Positions 17,977 to 28,302 of a DNA stretch of 64,000 bases are shown piece after piece; the first letter of the stretch is position 1, and the number at the start of each line of letters is the position of its first letter. A program made the translations under genes and the position numbers. Below the pieces are notes generated by a model. It had not been told where the DNA came from. It saw nothing but the letters and a program-made list of their open reading frames with translations, and searched no databases. Where the stretch lies: assembly GCF_004770765.1 (NCBI RefSeq), contig NZ_RQFK01000026.1, positions 186,001 to 250,000 on the forward strand, given 5' to 3'. This stretch comes from Leptospira noumeaensis (lineage in GTDB: Bacteria > Spirochaetota > Leptospiria > Leptospirales > Leptospiraceae).

Positions 17977-20900
17977 TCCACTTTCACTCGGATGGTGTTG
18001 GTATTCCCATAAAACTGAGGATGATACATCAAAAATGTTTTAGAGGCCGGCATAATGGAATTTCCTTTCGCCACCGGTCTCAAAATATAATTAAATTCCG
18101 TTTCTCCTTTTTTTATGTAATCTTCCGAAAAGATAACACGATCATCTCTATATTCTTTATATCCGCCGTAATAAGTATTTGTAACATCCGTATCTTCGGC
18201 ATCTGATTTTTTTTCGGTCAAAAACGAAGTGTTCACAATTTCGGTATTACTTGGAATTGGATCCACAATCATCCCAAAAGCCTGCTCCAAATTACTGAGT
18301 ATTTTTACTTTTACAAGGTAGGTAGACCCACGTTCCAGGTTTGTGACTTCTTTTAAAATAGGATCTCCATTAGAATTTCTTCCGTCGATTCTATATAAAG
18401 TTTTTCTAATTTCAAGGCCATTAAACTTTTGTGTGGTGGTATCCTTTACGGGAACATACATTAACCTAGATTGGAAATACAATCTTCCCTCAGCACTAGT
18501 TCGTTTGAATAGTAATGGCCGACCCGATGGATCCTTTCCTTCAAATAACCTGTCAAAGGTGATTTCTTCTTTATAGATGGAATCTGAGGAAGAAGAAAAA
18601 GACTCATCAATTAAAGTTTTTTCTCCAAAGATTGCTTGGCCTTCTGTATCTATGGAAGTTGATTCGAAACGATTTCTATATTCCGCCAAAGCAAGTGCAA
18701 TGGTTCCGACACTATGACTGTCTGACCAAAACTGATTTTGCCTGTCAACCATTATCGATTTTACTAAATCAACAATCCTTGGATTTTTGGAATCTACTTT
18801 CAGCAACAATCGTAAATAATTTCCAAGAACCGTTGAAGAACTATAATATGAATAATAATAGTATTCATCTGTATTTTTTTTCAGAGGTTTTAGGGTGAAT
18901 AATTCTTTATCATAAACTATAAAATTCGAATATTCAGAGAATAATTTTTTAAACACGGGATCCGAATCTGAAGATTCGAGTTTATGTGTTTCAGCATAAG
19001 CAGTAAGAAAAATTCCGCGAGATTTTAAATTCAATTCTTCGAAATGATCGACCAATGTTTTTTCTAAAGAACGGATGTCCTTTTTATCTTTTGAAAGAAC
19101 AGAGTAGATCAAACTCAATGTTTGATAGGAATTTATAGAGGTTTCCGTAGGATTTTTTACATAATTTTGTAAGTATTGGATGGCTAAATCATAAGCCTTA
19201 GGATTGGATCTTTTCCCTTTTTCTTTTCCAATCTGCATCACGGATGTTATATAAGCAGTTAAATACGGATATCCTGTTCTACCATAACCTTTCCAAACTC
19301 TAAAACTTCCATCAGTGGTTTGGAACTCGGACATCTCATCTAAAAACAATTTTTCGATTTGAGTGAAATCGTAAGAATCTTTTGCGGGCGCTTTGTATTG
19401 AAATTCTTTGAGTAACTCACCCGCACTAAGAGAAAGTAAGTAAGCAGAAGTCCTTTGTTCCATACAAAAGTAAGGATTGGATTCATAAAAATCGAAAGCT
19501 GATTTTAATGCCGTAAGAGCCGTTCCCGACATACGAATGTCGAGTGAACCTTTATTGAGTAATATGGATTCTTTTTTCGGAAAAGATATTAGGGTTTTGT
19601 GTTCCGAATCTGTATATCCCGAAAATTGAACTGATGTTACTGGATCAAATTCTTTGATAGGCATCGTAACAATGAGTGAATCACTAAGGTCTGATTTTTT
19701 TAAATCGGCAAACTCTGCTCCTGTTTCCGGTTCCACAGAGATCTGATACGATAATTGAATATCTTCCTTAGGTTGGCTTTGTTTCAGTTTGATATATTGT
19801 GATTCGGAAATTTGGAAGGTTCTAAGCACTTCTTTGGTTTGACCGGCAGCAAGTTCAATCGAAATCCAACCTTTGTCTTCGGATAAAAATTTTGAATCGA
19901 TTTTGTATTTAAATTTTCCTTTTTTCTTGGTGTTATTGGTAATACTTCCACCTAACTCTAAACTATCGCCAACACGAATGAACCTTGCGACCGTTTTTTG
20001 TAGAACCAGGTTCTTTTTGACAATAAATTCGGAATTGGATGCACCAAATTTTCCATTGGAAGAAGATGCCACCATTACTCTAAATGTAGTTAGGTTGTCT
20101 GGTAATACAAAACTCAAATCAGCATTTCCACTGCTATCGGCAATCACAACTGGATTCCAATAAGCAGTATAACGAAAATCTTTCCTTGCCCCCGATTCCG
20201 ATTCTGCCGAAAATCCTCCGCCAGAGTCTTCGCCGTAATCTCCTCCAGGACTATCACCTTTGTTCTCGTATATATAATGTTTGATGATCATACTACGAAG
20301 TTCAAATGTTTTGACAATGTTATACCAATACTGATAGAACATTTGGACAGGGCTTTGGAAGGAATAACCTACTAAATCCAATACACCTCTGTCAGCAACT
20401 GAGACAGTCAACTCTGCTCCAGGATTTGTTTGGATTGATAGTTTTACTTGTTCTCTCGGTTGGTATTCCTGTTTGTCTGTTTTGATGACTACAGGGGCCG
20501 TTCTAGAAGCCAAATTAACCTTCAAAGTGACTGATCCCGTTTTTGCTTTCGGAGCACCTAAGTCTTGTTCGTTAAATTCTTTGATATCATCAGAGGAAAG
20601 GCCTTCGGGAACCGGCAACCTTCCTGATAACATAACAACATTGACATCCACATTCGGAAGATACGATTCTTCAATGGGAATTTCAAGAGGTGCACTATTT
20701 CCTTTCATCAAAAATGATTTTTTGAAATATACAGAATCTCTTTCTACAGTCACAATCACTCGAGAATTCTGAAGTGGAGATTTGATTAGAATTTTTGCCT
20801 TATCTCCAATTTTGTATTCTTGTTTATCGGTGCGTAATTCAATGGAGTCGTCTCCACGAAAGTCCCAAGTATAATAGGATTCCTTTTCGTAAGCATAAAA

Positions 20901-23042
20901 ATCAACTCTCGAAAAAACTTTATCCTTGTTCAAAACTAAAATAGTATAACTACCTGGATCTTTTGCACGATAATCGAAAGAAACGCCTTCGACTTTCGAT
21001 ACCAACTTTTTAACTTCTACAACTTTTTTTGTTAGTTGGTTGCTACGGAAGAAAAATTTCCCAAGACCCTTTGACAAAACGGAAGTCCAATCATTATATA
21101 TGATATATGCTTTTAGTTCCACACCGGCAACGGCTTTACCTTGTAAGTTGACCGATATAGCTCCAAATTGGAATGGTTTGTCCAAAGCTTGGTATCTATC
21201 ATTACATTTTAAACCAACATAAGATTCGGATGGATTGTAAGGAATACTGGAAGACTTGGTGACTGATTTTCCGTCTACATCAAATACGGAAGATTCTACT
21301 ACTAAATTAAAAGGATCGGCAATTTCTATATCTTCGCCATCAGTCACAAACTTACGAGTTAAGTTTTGAACGGGGATATCTAAACTATATAAACCTTTAC
21401 TATCCAAAACTCCTTCCGATCCAGTTACATAATCTGAATGACTATCAGAATATTCATCCTCATAATCATACCATGTATCCGAAAAATCATAATTCGAAAA
21501 AGAGTCAAAGTTGATATATCTTTTTCTTTTTAATACCGAATAACTGACCTTTGCTCCTCCCATAGGAGCCCCAAACATATACTTACCTTCGACCGCACCT
21601 TTTACATTTTGGTCTCTGTTAACAGCATTTGCCAAATTCACATTCACCATAAAATTTACAGGACGGAACTCTTCTACTTGAAAGGTATCATAGGTTACAG
21701 AATAAGATTTACCAGGGATATAAACAGATACAGAATAATGACCAAGCGGTGCATCTGATGGTATCGTATAACCTGCGTATACTCCACCTTGACCCGTAGA
21801 ACTTAGATTTGTATTCGATACATCCTTTCCACGAGAGTCTCGAATTTGTAAGTTTACCGATTTAGAAGCATAAGGAACAAGACTTCCATTCTTTCTGTCA
21901 GCAAGCACTGCTTTGATTTCAACTCGATCACCTGGCCTGTAAAGTTTTCTATCGAAATAAATTTTACCTTTTACATTGTTTTCTGTATAATAGTCACTAT
22001 AACCTTCGATATGTGTTTCATTAAAATGTAGGAAGGTTTTATCTCCAGAAGAATCCTCCGCAATTAACACGGATTTATCGAGTGATTTTGTATCGCTGAT
22101 GGCAGGTAAAGTGCAATGTCCGTCTTTATCTGTTTTACAAGTGCCACGAAGACTTCCTTTTTCATACAAACTCATATTTGTATTTGCTACTGGCTCTGCT
22201 TTTGCTAAAGAGTGAACCCATACATGAAGTGTATTTGGATCTAATTTTGTTGTGATCCCTAAGTTAGTAGATTGTAAAAAAATGGACTCTTTTTTAAATT
22301 CTTCTTTGTTGTTTTCACCAATGACTTGGGCACCTAACTGAAATGCTACCCATCCCTTAGAATTTGGTTTGGAACCAAAATAGGGATCTATGTCCATCCC
22401 TTGGTTTCCAAACGAGTTCACTTTGATTCCAGACTTCCATACAGTTTTTTTCCAACTTAAGTTGTTTTCAAATTCATAATAACGGTTTCCTAATGTTGCT
22501 ACTGCATTCACAAGAACCGGGATAGACAACTCCGCGGAACGAATTTCAAATTCAGGAACATTCGAAATGGAGATAGGAAGGACTTTGTTTAAATTGGATT
22601 CAAAAATATTCTCCCGTGATAAATAGAAGGATGGTTTTTTTGCCATCACCGGGAGTTTGAAACTAACTGGGGTCTCTAAGAAACAATCGTTCTCCGCATA
22701 AAATTTTCCAATTTTAATTTCATAAGCAACACCTGGATCAAAGTTCCAATGGTCCAAAGAAAAATCACGGCTAACATAATCAGAAAATTCTGTTTTTGGA
22801 TTTGATGGTTTAGGAGAAATTTCGACAGCGGATGCAAATTCGATTAAGTTGGTATCTTCCGAAACCATAATTTGGTAGTCCCAAAGGTCTTCCAAGTATT
22901 TGAGATCGGTTGTGTCGAGTTTGACTTCGATTCGACAACTACTTGGAAAAATAACCCGTTTGATGGATCGAAAAAGTCCAGTGATGGAATTACAAGAGCT
23001 AAGGAAAAATAATAAACAAAAGGCCAATACCAACTTACGCAT
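17973..23042 (-). CDS. Bacterial alpha-2-macroglobulin lipoprotein
   Basis: A 1,689-residue protease-trapping protein of the YfhM type, tethered in the periplasm by lipidation: the signal ends FFLSSC at Cys17. Macroglobulin-like domains fill the first 900 residues (KIYFDRKLYRPGDRVEIKAV, LRTDKQEYKIGDKAKI, IKTDKQEYQPREQVKLSI), then the A2M core YTAYWNPVVIADSSGNADLSFVLPDNLTTFRVM. The thioester motif CMEQ is intact at residues 1193-1196 within NPYFCMEQRTSAYL, followed by an alpha-toroid thioester-ligand domain. The intact thioester implies covalent trapping of proteases. It is translationally coupled to pbpC. Confidence 0.95.
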   Translation of the reverse strand: MRKLVLAFCLLFFLSSCNSITGLFRSIKRVIFPSSCRIEVKLDTTDLKYLEDLWDYQIMVSEDTNLIEFASAVEISPKPSNPKTEFSDYVSRDFSLDHWNFDPGVAYEIKIGKFYAENDCFLETPVSFKLPVMAKKPSFYLSRENIFESNLNKVLPISISNVPEFEIRSAELSIPVLVNAVATLGNRYYEFENNLSWKKTVWKSGIKVNSFGNQGMDIDPYFGSKPNSKGWVAFQLGAQVIGENNKEEFKKESIFLQSTNLGITTKLDPNTLHVWVHSLAKAEPVANTNMSLYEKGSLRGTCKTDKDGHCTLPAISDTKSLDKSVLIAEDSSGDKTFLHFNETHIEGYSDYYTENNVKGKIYFDRKLYRPGDRVEIKAVLADRKNGSLVPYASKSVNLQIRDSRGKDVSNTNLSSTGQGGVYAGYTIPSDAPLGHYSVSVYIPGKSYSVTYDTFQVEEFRPVNFMVNVNLANAVNRDQNVKGAVEGKYMFGAPMGGAKVSYSVLKRKRYINFDSFSNYDFSDTWYDYEDEYSDSHSDYVTGSEGVLDSKGLYSLDIPVQNLTRKFVTDGEDIEIADPFNLVVESSVFDVDGKSVTKSSSIPYNPSESYVGLKCNDRYQALDKPFQFGAISVNLQGKAVAGVELKAYIIYNDWTSVLSKGLGKFFFRSNQLTKKVVEVKKLVSKVEGVSFDYRAKDPGSYTILVLNKDKVFSRVDFYAYEKESYYTWDFRGDDSIELRTDKQEYKIGDKAKILIKSPLQNSRVIVTVERDSVYFKKSFLMKGNSAPLEIPIEESYLPNVDVNVVMLSGRLPVPEGLSSDDIKEFNEQDLGAPKAKTGSVTLKVNLASRTAPVVIKTDKQEYQPREQVKLSIQTNPGAELTVSVADRGVLDLVGYSFQSPVQMFYQYWYNIVKTFELRSMIIKHYIYENKGDSPGGDYGEDSGGGFSAESESGARKDFRYTAYWNPVVIADSSGNADLSFVLPDNLTTFRVMVASSSNGKFGASNSEFIVKKNLVLQKTVARFIRVGDSLELGGSITNNTKKKGKFKYKIDSKFLSEDKGWISIELAAGQTKEVLRTFQISESQYIKLKQSQPKEDIQLSYQISVEPETGAEFADLKKSDLSDSLIVTMPIKEFDPVTSVQFSGYTDSEHKTLISFPKKESILLNKGSLDIRMSGTALTALKSAFDFYESNPYFCMEQRTSAYLLSLSAGELLKEFQYKAPAKDSYDFTQIEKLFLDEMSEFQTTDGSFRVWKGYGRTGYPYLTAYITSVMQIGKEKGKRSNPKAYDLAIQYLQNYVKNPTETSINSYQTLSLIYSVLSKDKKDIRSLEKTLVDHFEELNLKSRGIFLTAYAETHKLESSDSDPVFKKLFSEYSNFIVYDKELFTLKPLKKNTDEYYYYSYYSSSTVLGNYLRLLLKVDSKNPRIVDLVKSIMVDRQNQFWSDSHSVGTIALALAEYRNRFESTSIDTEGQAIFGEKTLIDESFSSSSDSIYKEEITFDRLFEGKDPSGRPLLFKRTSAEGRLYFQSRLMYVPVKDTTTQKFNGLEIRKTLYRIDGRNSNGDPILKEVTNLERGSTYLVKVKILSNLEQAFGMIVDPIPSNTEIVNTSFLTEKKSDAEDTDVTNTYYGGYKEYRDDRVIFSEDYIKKGETEFNYILRPVAKGNSIMPASKTFLMYHPQFYGNTNTIRVKVE

Positions 23043-23188
23043 GAGAACTCCAGAATTCGAATGTTCTCTGTTCTATGATGTACACCTCCTCTTGCCAACA
23101 CTTTCCTGAATGAAATGGAAAATCTTTCCATATTTTTTTGAATCTATCAGAATTTTCGCTATGCTTTTGATTTTTTGCAATTTGATTG

Positions 23189-23623
23189 ATGACGATGTCT
23201 CTCATTCAAATCAAAAAACAATTTTTAGAATTAAATGCACCTGAGTCATTTCCCGTCGGAAATTTTAAAGCAGAATGGATTGGCCCTAAGTGGTTTCAAA
23301 CAGGTGCTAGTTTCAGTTTGAATTTTATGTCGTTTCGGCACTGGTGGGGAAAATCGTTCGATGGCTCCGAAATTGCCTACAATTTATTTTTACCCCCTAA
23401 CAAAACCGAGTTCCAAATGCGTTACCCCATGAATTTATCCATAGGGAAATCAAAACTTGACGAAAAACCAAGCCTCATTCTGCAATATGGCAAAAATGCC
23501 CCTTTTCCCTGGCCGTTCTTCATAGACGAATTTCGGATCATCAGTCAAACCGAATTTCTGGGAATGAGTTACAACAAATTTACCCCTAAATTAGCTCTCC
23601 CATTTCTTATTAGAAAATCATAA
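23189..23623 (+). CDS. Small protein of unknown function
   Basis: I do not recognise this protein of about 144 residues. It has no signal peptide or membrane helix. It is rich in aromatic residues (NFMSFRHWWGKSF, PFPWPFFIDEFRI) and predicted beta-strands, suggesting a compact beta-fold. Three starts are possible within ten bases (TTG at 23186, ATG at 23189 and 23195), none with a clear ribosome site. It ends 34 bases before the hybrid histidine kinase on the same strand, so the two may be cotranscribed, and it is divergent from the A2M operon. Confidence 0.65.
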   Translation: MTMSLIQIKKQFLELNAPESFPVGNFKAEWIGPKWFQTGASFSLNFMSFRHWWGKSFDGSEIAYNLFLPPNKTEFQMRYPMNLSIGKSKLDEKPSLILQYGKNAPFPWPFFIDEFRIISQTEFLGMSYNKFTPKLALPFLIRKS

Positions 23624-23657
23624 TTTAGCCAGCAAATTCACGAGAAACTTTCGTCGA

Positions 23658-26042
23658 ATGGGTGGTATGTTACCTTCTCCTTCATTGGAAATGCAGATTC
23701 TCTCCGCAATGGAGGAGGTAGTTTTTTCCGCTAGTTTTCCCGAGTTAGAAATCATTTATGTCAGCCCTTCCGTGGAAACTCTCACCGGGTTCCCCATCCA
23801 GTTTTTCAAACAAGAGTTTGGCGCATGGAAAAGAATGATTCATCCCGAGGACGTCCATATAGTGGAAGAGGCACTTGGTTCCTTAAACGAAACAAATAAG
23901 TTTCGTATTCGATATCGAATTCTTACTAAAGACAACCAAATCAAATTTGTACAAAGTCAATGTCGACTGATTAGAGATAAAACTGGAAAAATCTTACGAT
24001 TTGATGGAGTGGTCACAGACATTTCCGAATTACTTTTTTTACAAGATTTTATCAAAAACGAATCTTTAGATATCAAACAACTGTTACTCGAGAATAATAT
24101 TCTTTTTAACGGAAGTCAAGACTCCATGTTTTTAGTCGAAGTAATGGATTCGGGGGACTTTGTCATTCGTAGAATCAATTCTGCCTATGAAATTGCCACT
24201 GGCCTCACTCAATCTATCATTCAAGGAAAAACACCTATCGACCTTTTAGGTGAAGTCTTAGGTGCACCTGTCATTAGAAATTTCAAAAATGCCATAAAAG
24301 CAAAATCTACAATTTCCTATGAAGAAAGTATTCCTATGCCAGCAGGAACAAAAGTTTGGACTACTGCGCTCACACCTATCGAAGTTGACGGAAAATTTAA
24401 ATTTATCATTGGCGCAAGCAAAGATATCACAGAACAAAAAAAAGCCGAAGGTGCTTTAAAAGAGTCAAACGAACGTTATGCTCTAATTTTAGAAGTTAGT
24501 TCGGATGGATGGTTTGATTGGGATCTAAAAAACGATACAGTCATTTATTCCAGAAGATGGTGGTTAGAGTTTGGAAACGACGAAAAACCGGAAAACGTCC
24601 AAATCAGTTACTGGAAAAGCCTAATCCATCCTGATGACCAAGAGTGGGTAACCGAATTTTTAGATAACATCATGCATTCGCAAAGGGAAACTTTTGAGTT
24701 TAGTTTTCAAATGAAAAAAAGAAAAGGAAATTATGCTCATGTATTGTCTAGATGTTATATACAAAGAGATGCCTCCGGTAATAAAATTAGAATGGTTGGT
24801 TCTAATTCCGATCTTACCGAAATTAAAAAAATAGAATATACTTTGCGAAAAGCAAAAGAAATGGCAGAAGCAGCAAACTTAGCGAAAGGTAATTTTTTGG
24901 CTAATATGAGCCATGAAATTAGAACTCCACTCAATGGAATCATTGGATTCACAGAACTTTTGTTACATGCGTCACTCACTGACGAACAAAAGGAATATTT
25001 ACGAAGTATTTATCTTTCTGGAAAAAGTTTGTTATCTTTAGTAAATCAAATCCTGGATTTTTCAAAAATTGATTCAGGCAAAATGGAACTGGAGCTTATC
25101 AGCACAGATCTTATCGATTTGGTTCAGTCAACGGTAGATCTTTTCCAAATTTCAGCGGCTTCCCAGGCCATTCTTTTAAAACTAAATTTAGATCCATCAT
25201 TACCAAAGTTTGTTTCCTTAGATCCTTTGCGTGTGAGACAAGTGCTTTCCAATTTAATTGGAAATGCGATTAAGTTTACACACGAAGGGGAAGTGGAAGT
25301 TTCCGTAAAACAAATCAAAGAATCAAACGGAATGATCGACATTCAATTCTCTGTAAAGGACACAGGAATCGGAATTGATATCAGTTCACAGACAAAACTT
25401 TTTGATTCCTTTTCACAAGCTGATACATCCATTACTAGAAAATATGGAGGTTCCGGACTTGGACTTACCATCACAAGTGAACTCATTCAAAAAATGAATT
25501 CTCATTTACGATTTGAAAGTGAACTCGGGAAGGGAAGTACCTTTTATTTTGTATTGTCCTTACATATAAATTCTTCTGGATCTGTATCTTCCAATTTATT
25601 TGAAGAAAAACAAACAACACCAGATGAGTCTGTCATTGTTGAAAATAATTTAATCCGAAATGATATATTAATCGTGGAAGATAATGATTTAAACAAAAGA
25701 TTACTTTCTAAAATGTTATTAAAAAGATATCCCAACATTCAATTGAGATATGCCGTTGATGGAGCCGATGCTGTAAACCAGTTCCAGAAAAAAATCCCAG
25801 ACCTAATTTTTATGGACTTACAAATGCCAGTGATGGATGGTTATACGGCAACTGTAGAAATCAGAACCTTAGAAAAAAAATTAAATCATAGAACTCCCAT
25901 TGTCGCCTTGACAGCAGGAGCATTTTTTTCTGTGAAAGATACGGCAATGGAATCGGGAATGGATGACTTCCTGACCAAACCAATTTCCTCTGCCGATCTG
26001 TATTTCACCATTGAAAAATGGTTGTCTTCAAGCCGCATGTAG
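23658..26042 (+). CDS. PAS hybrid histidine kinase/response regulator
   Basis: A soluble hybrid sensor kinase of 794 residues with no membrane segment. Three PAS domains fill residues 1-400 (SVETLTGFPIQFF, RINSAYEIATGL, WFDWDLKNDTVIYSRRWW), each followed by a PAC-like phrase such as FDGVVTDISE or IIGASKDITEQ. The kinase core has the H-box NMSHEIRTPLNGIIGF (His419), N-box LIGNAIKFT, G1 DTGIGI and G2 YGGSGLGLTI. The C-terminal receiver has IVEDNDLNKR, FMDLQMPVMDG (Asp720) and the conserved Lys in FLTKPIS. No partner regulator is adjacent. Its last 15 bases overlap the convergent ahpF gene. Confidence 0.95.
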   Translation: MGGMLPSPSLEMQILSAMEEVVFSASFPELEIIYVSPSVETLTGFPIQFFKQEFGAWKRMIHPEDVHIVEEALGSLNETNKFRIRYRILTKDNQIKFVQSQCRLIRDKTGKILRFDGVVTDISELLFLQDFIKNESLDIKQLLLENNILFNGSQDSMFLVEVMDSGDFVIRRINSAYEIATGLTQSIIQGKTPIDLLGEVLGAPVIRNFKNAIKAKSTISYEESIPMPAGTKVWTTALTPIEVDGKFKFIIGASKDITEQKKAEGALKESNERYALILEVSSDGWFDWDLKNDTVIYSRRWWLEFGNDEKPENVQISYWKSLIHPDDQEWVTEFLDNIMHSQRETFEFSFQMKKRKGNYAHVLSRCYIQRDASGNKIRMVGSNSDLTEIKKIEYTLRKAKEMAEAANLAKGNFLANMSHEIRTPLNGIIGFTELLLHASLTDEQKEYLRSIYLSGKSLLSLVNQILDFSKIDSGKMELELISTDLIDLVQSTVDLFQISAASQAILLKLNLDPSLPKFVSLDPLRVRQVLSNLIGNAIKFTHEGEVEVSVKQIKESNGMIDIQFSVKDTGIGIDISSQTKLFDSFSQADTSITRKYGGSGLGLTITSELIQKMNSHLRFESELGKGSTFYFVLSLHINSSGSVSSNLFEEKQTTPDESVIVENNLIRNDILIVEDNDLNKRLLSKMLLKRYPNIQLRYAVDGADAVNQFQKKIPDLIFMDLQMPVMDGYTATVEIRTLEKKLNHRTPIVALTAGAFFSVKDTAMESGMDDFLTKPISSADLYFTIEKWLSSSRM

Positions 26043-27587
26043 AAGGTATTCAAAAGCACTAATGGCAGCCTTTGCACCTTCACCCATCGCAATGATGATT
26101 TGTTTATAAGGTGTGTTTGTCACATCCCCACAAGCAAAAATCCCATCCACATTGGTTTTACATTTTTCATCTACTAGAATCTCTCCAAATCGGTTGGTAG
26201 CCACTAAATCTTTCACAAAACCACTGTTTGGTACGAGTCCGATCTGAACAAACACTCCTTCCAGGGGAATGGTTTCTGACTTTTCCGAACTCCTATCTTT
26301 GTAAGTAAGACCTGTTACTTTTTCTGTATTGGTTTGGATTTCCATCGTTTGGGCTTTAACTAAGGTTTTGATATTAGAAGAAGCAGCCACTTTGTCGAGC
26401 AAAACCTTATCTGCATTGAGTTTATCGCCAAACTCAATTAAGGTGACAGATTTTACAATCCCACTTAAGTCAAGAGCTGCTTCTACACCAGAGTTACCAC
26501 CGCCAACCACAGCCACATCTTTGTCTTTAAAAAATGGACCATCACAATGAGGGCAATACGCAACGCCTTTTCCCACAAATTCCTTTTCTCCCGGAACACC
26601 AAGCTCTCGCCATTTTGCACCGGTAGAAAGAATGATCGTTTTTGTAACAATTCTTTCTCCTGTATTCAAATGAATGGTTTTTAGTTTCCCTGGATCAATT
26701 TTTAATACACGAACATTTTCTTTTTTACGAATTTGATTTTTATCTAACTGTTCTGACAATACATTCGTAAGTTCTGGTCCAGTTGTATAGGGAATAGAGA
26801 TAATGTTTTCGATTCCTAGAGTATCCTTTACCTGTCCACCTAACCGATCTGCTATGACAAGAGTATTCAAACCTTTTCTTGCTGAATACACTGCTGCCGT
26901 CACACCCGAAGGTCCACCACCAATGACTGTTACGTCATATACCACTGTAGGATTTGTTAAATCAGAATTTTCCTCTTCGGATTCGGGAAGAGAATACAAT
27001 TCCAAAAGTTTATCAAAGATAACCGAAGCTTCAGCTTTGCCTGAAAGGAAACGTTTTCCATTTAGAAAAACAGCCGGAACCCCTTGGATATTTTTTTCCT
27101 TCACAAGTTCAGGATACATAGCTCCATCAATCATATTATGAGAGATTGAAGGATTTACCAATGAGAAACTATTGAGAGTTTGTACGACTTCAGGACAGTT
27201 ATGGCAATCTAAAGAAATGAAGGTTTCAAAATGTAAAGGTTCCTTTAATTTCGAAACAGCGGATAAGATCCCTTCTTCTAGTTTGATGGGATTTCCACCT
27301 GACTGTAAAATCGCTAGAATGAGAGAAGTGAATTCATGGCCCATAGGAATTCCAGAAAATTCAATTCCTGTTGGTTTTCCATCCGCAACGATTGCAAATC
27401 GAAGACCATCATTTTTATCGTTCGAATTTTCTAAAGTGATCATAGAACTGAGTGATACGATATCGTTTAAAAATTCTACCAACTCCCCTCTTTTTTCATG
27501 ATCTCCAGAAAACAAACGAATGTTTACCGGGTTTTTAATTCTTTCGAAATATTGTTTTACTTGTTCCTTTGTTGATTCATCTAACAT
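26028..27587 (-). CDS. ahpF: Alkyl hydroperoxide reductase subunit F
   Basis: A flavin NADH:peroxiredoxin reductase that passes electrons to AhpC. The N-terminal tandem thioredoxin-fold domain carries the redox pair CHNC at residues 128/131, and the thioredoxin-reductase-like domain has the FAD motif [14 protein letters not shown], the redox pair CPHC at 345/348 and the NAD motif [13 protein letters not shown]. These positions closely match E. coli AhpF (129/132 and 345/348). A terminal [14 protein letters not shown] contacts FAD. It lies 44 bases after ahpC, separated by a strong hairpin, and is cotranscribed or attenuated. The product is complete at 519 residues. Confidence 0.97.
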   Translation of the reverse strand: MLDESTKEQVKQYFERIKNPVNIRLFSGDHEKRGELVEFLNDIVSLSSMITLENSNDKNDGLRFAIVADGKPTGIEFSGIPMGHEFTSLILAILQSGGNPIKLEEGILSAVSKLKEPLHFETFISLDCHNCPEVVQTLNSFSLVNPSISHNMIDGAMYPELVKEKNIQGVPAVFLNGKRFLSGKAEASVIFDKLLELYSLPESEEENSDLTNPTVVYDVTVIGGGPSGVTAAVYSARKGLNTLVIADRLGGQVKDTLGIENIISIPYTTGPELTNVLSEQLDKNQIRKKENVRVLKIDPGKLKTIHLNTGERIVTKTIILSTGAKWRELGVPGEKEFVGKGVAYCPHCDGPFFKDKDVAVVGGGNSGVEAALDLSGIVKSVTLIEFGDKLNADKVLLDKVAASSNIKTLVKAQTMEIQTNTEKVTGLTYKDRSSEKSETIPLEGVFVQIGLVPNSGFVKDLVATNRFGEILVDEKCKTNVDGIFACGDVTNTPYKQIIIAMGEGAKAAISAFEYLLHAA

Positions 27588-27601
27588 ATAAACCTCCCGA
27601 T

Positions 27602-27625
27602 TTAGGCGGGTTTTACCCCGCCTAA
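27602..27625 (-). terminator. Hairpin between ahpC and ahpF
   Basis: TTAGGCGGG (27602-27610) and CCCGCCTAA (27617-27625) form a perfect nine-base stem in the 44 bases between ahpC and ahpF. On the minus strand the stem is followed by ATCGGGAGG, the ahpF ribosome site, and not by a T-run. It is therefore better read as a partial terminator, RNA-processing or stabilising element that would leave ahpC message more abundant than ahpF, consistent with the need for more peroxiredoxin than reductase. Confidence 0.6.
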
Positions 27626-27631
27626 TTTAGT

Positions 27632-28195
27632 TTAGATTTTTCCTACCAAGTCAAGACCTGGTTTCAAAGTGGAATTACCTGGTTTCCATTTTGCAGGACA
27701 AACTTCACCGTCATTGTTTGCAACATACTGCGCTGCTTGTACTTTGCGAACGAGTTCCTCAGCAGAACGTCCAATTCCCAAGTCATGGATCTCAGCAGTT
27801 TTGATCACACCTTCTGGATTCACAACGAAGGTTCCTCGAAGTGCTTGGCCATCTTCTTCAATCATAATTCCAAATCCACGTGTGATTTTGCCGGAAGCAT
27901 CACCGAGCATTGGAAATTTTATTTTTTTGATTGTGTCACTTGCTTCATGCCATGCTTTATGAACGAAATGTGTATCTGTGGAAACAGAGTATACTTCCAC
28001 TCCCATTTTTTGAAGTTCTTCATAGTAGTCTGCGACGTCGCCAAGTTCCGTAGGACAAACAAAAGTAAAATCTGCAGGATAAAAAACAAATACGGACCAT
28101 TTTCCGAGAACGTCTTTTTTGCTAATTTTTTTAAAAGCACCGTTATGGAAAGCTTCCGTAGTGAAGTCAGGAATTTGAGTGTTGATATTGGACAT
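27632..28195 (-). CDS. ahpC: Alkyl hydroperoxide reductase C (2-Cys peroxiredoxin)
   Basis: Reduces H2O2 and organic peroxides in the cytoplasm. From the ATG at 28195 (preceded by AAAGGAGG) the product is 187 residues, as in E. coli. The peroxidatic Cys47 lies in FYPADFTFVCPTELGD and the resolving Cys166 in GEVCPAKWKPG; the RGTFVVNPEGVIK segment supplies the conserved Arg. A longer frame from 28234 would add 13 residues past the ribosome site and is rejected. The gene sits between oxyR upstream and ahpF downstream, all on one strand. Confidence 0.98.
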   Translation of the reverse strand: MSNINTQIPDFTTEAFHNGAFKKISKKDVLGKWSVFVFYPADFTFVCPTELGDVADYYEELQKMGVEVYSVSTDTHFVHKAWHEASDTIKKIKFPMLGDASGKITRGFGIMIEEDGQALRGTFVVNPEGVIKTAEIHDLGIGRSAEELVRKVQAAQYVANNDGEVCPAKWKPGNSTLKPGLDLVGKI

Positions 28196-28302
28196 TGAAT
28201 ATCCTCCTTTGATGTTAAGAAGAATATATCCCAAATCAGATCATTTGTAAAATAAATACTATAAATGGCATGATTTACAAAAACTATTAACTTATTTTTA
28301 TG

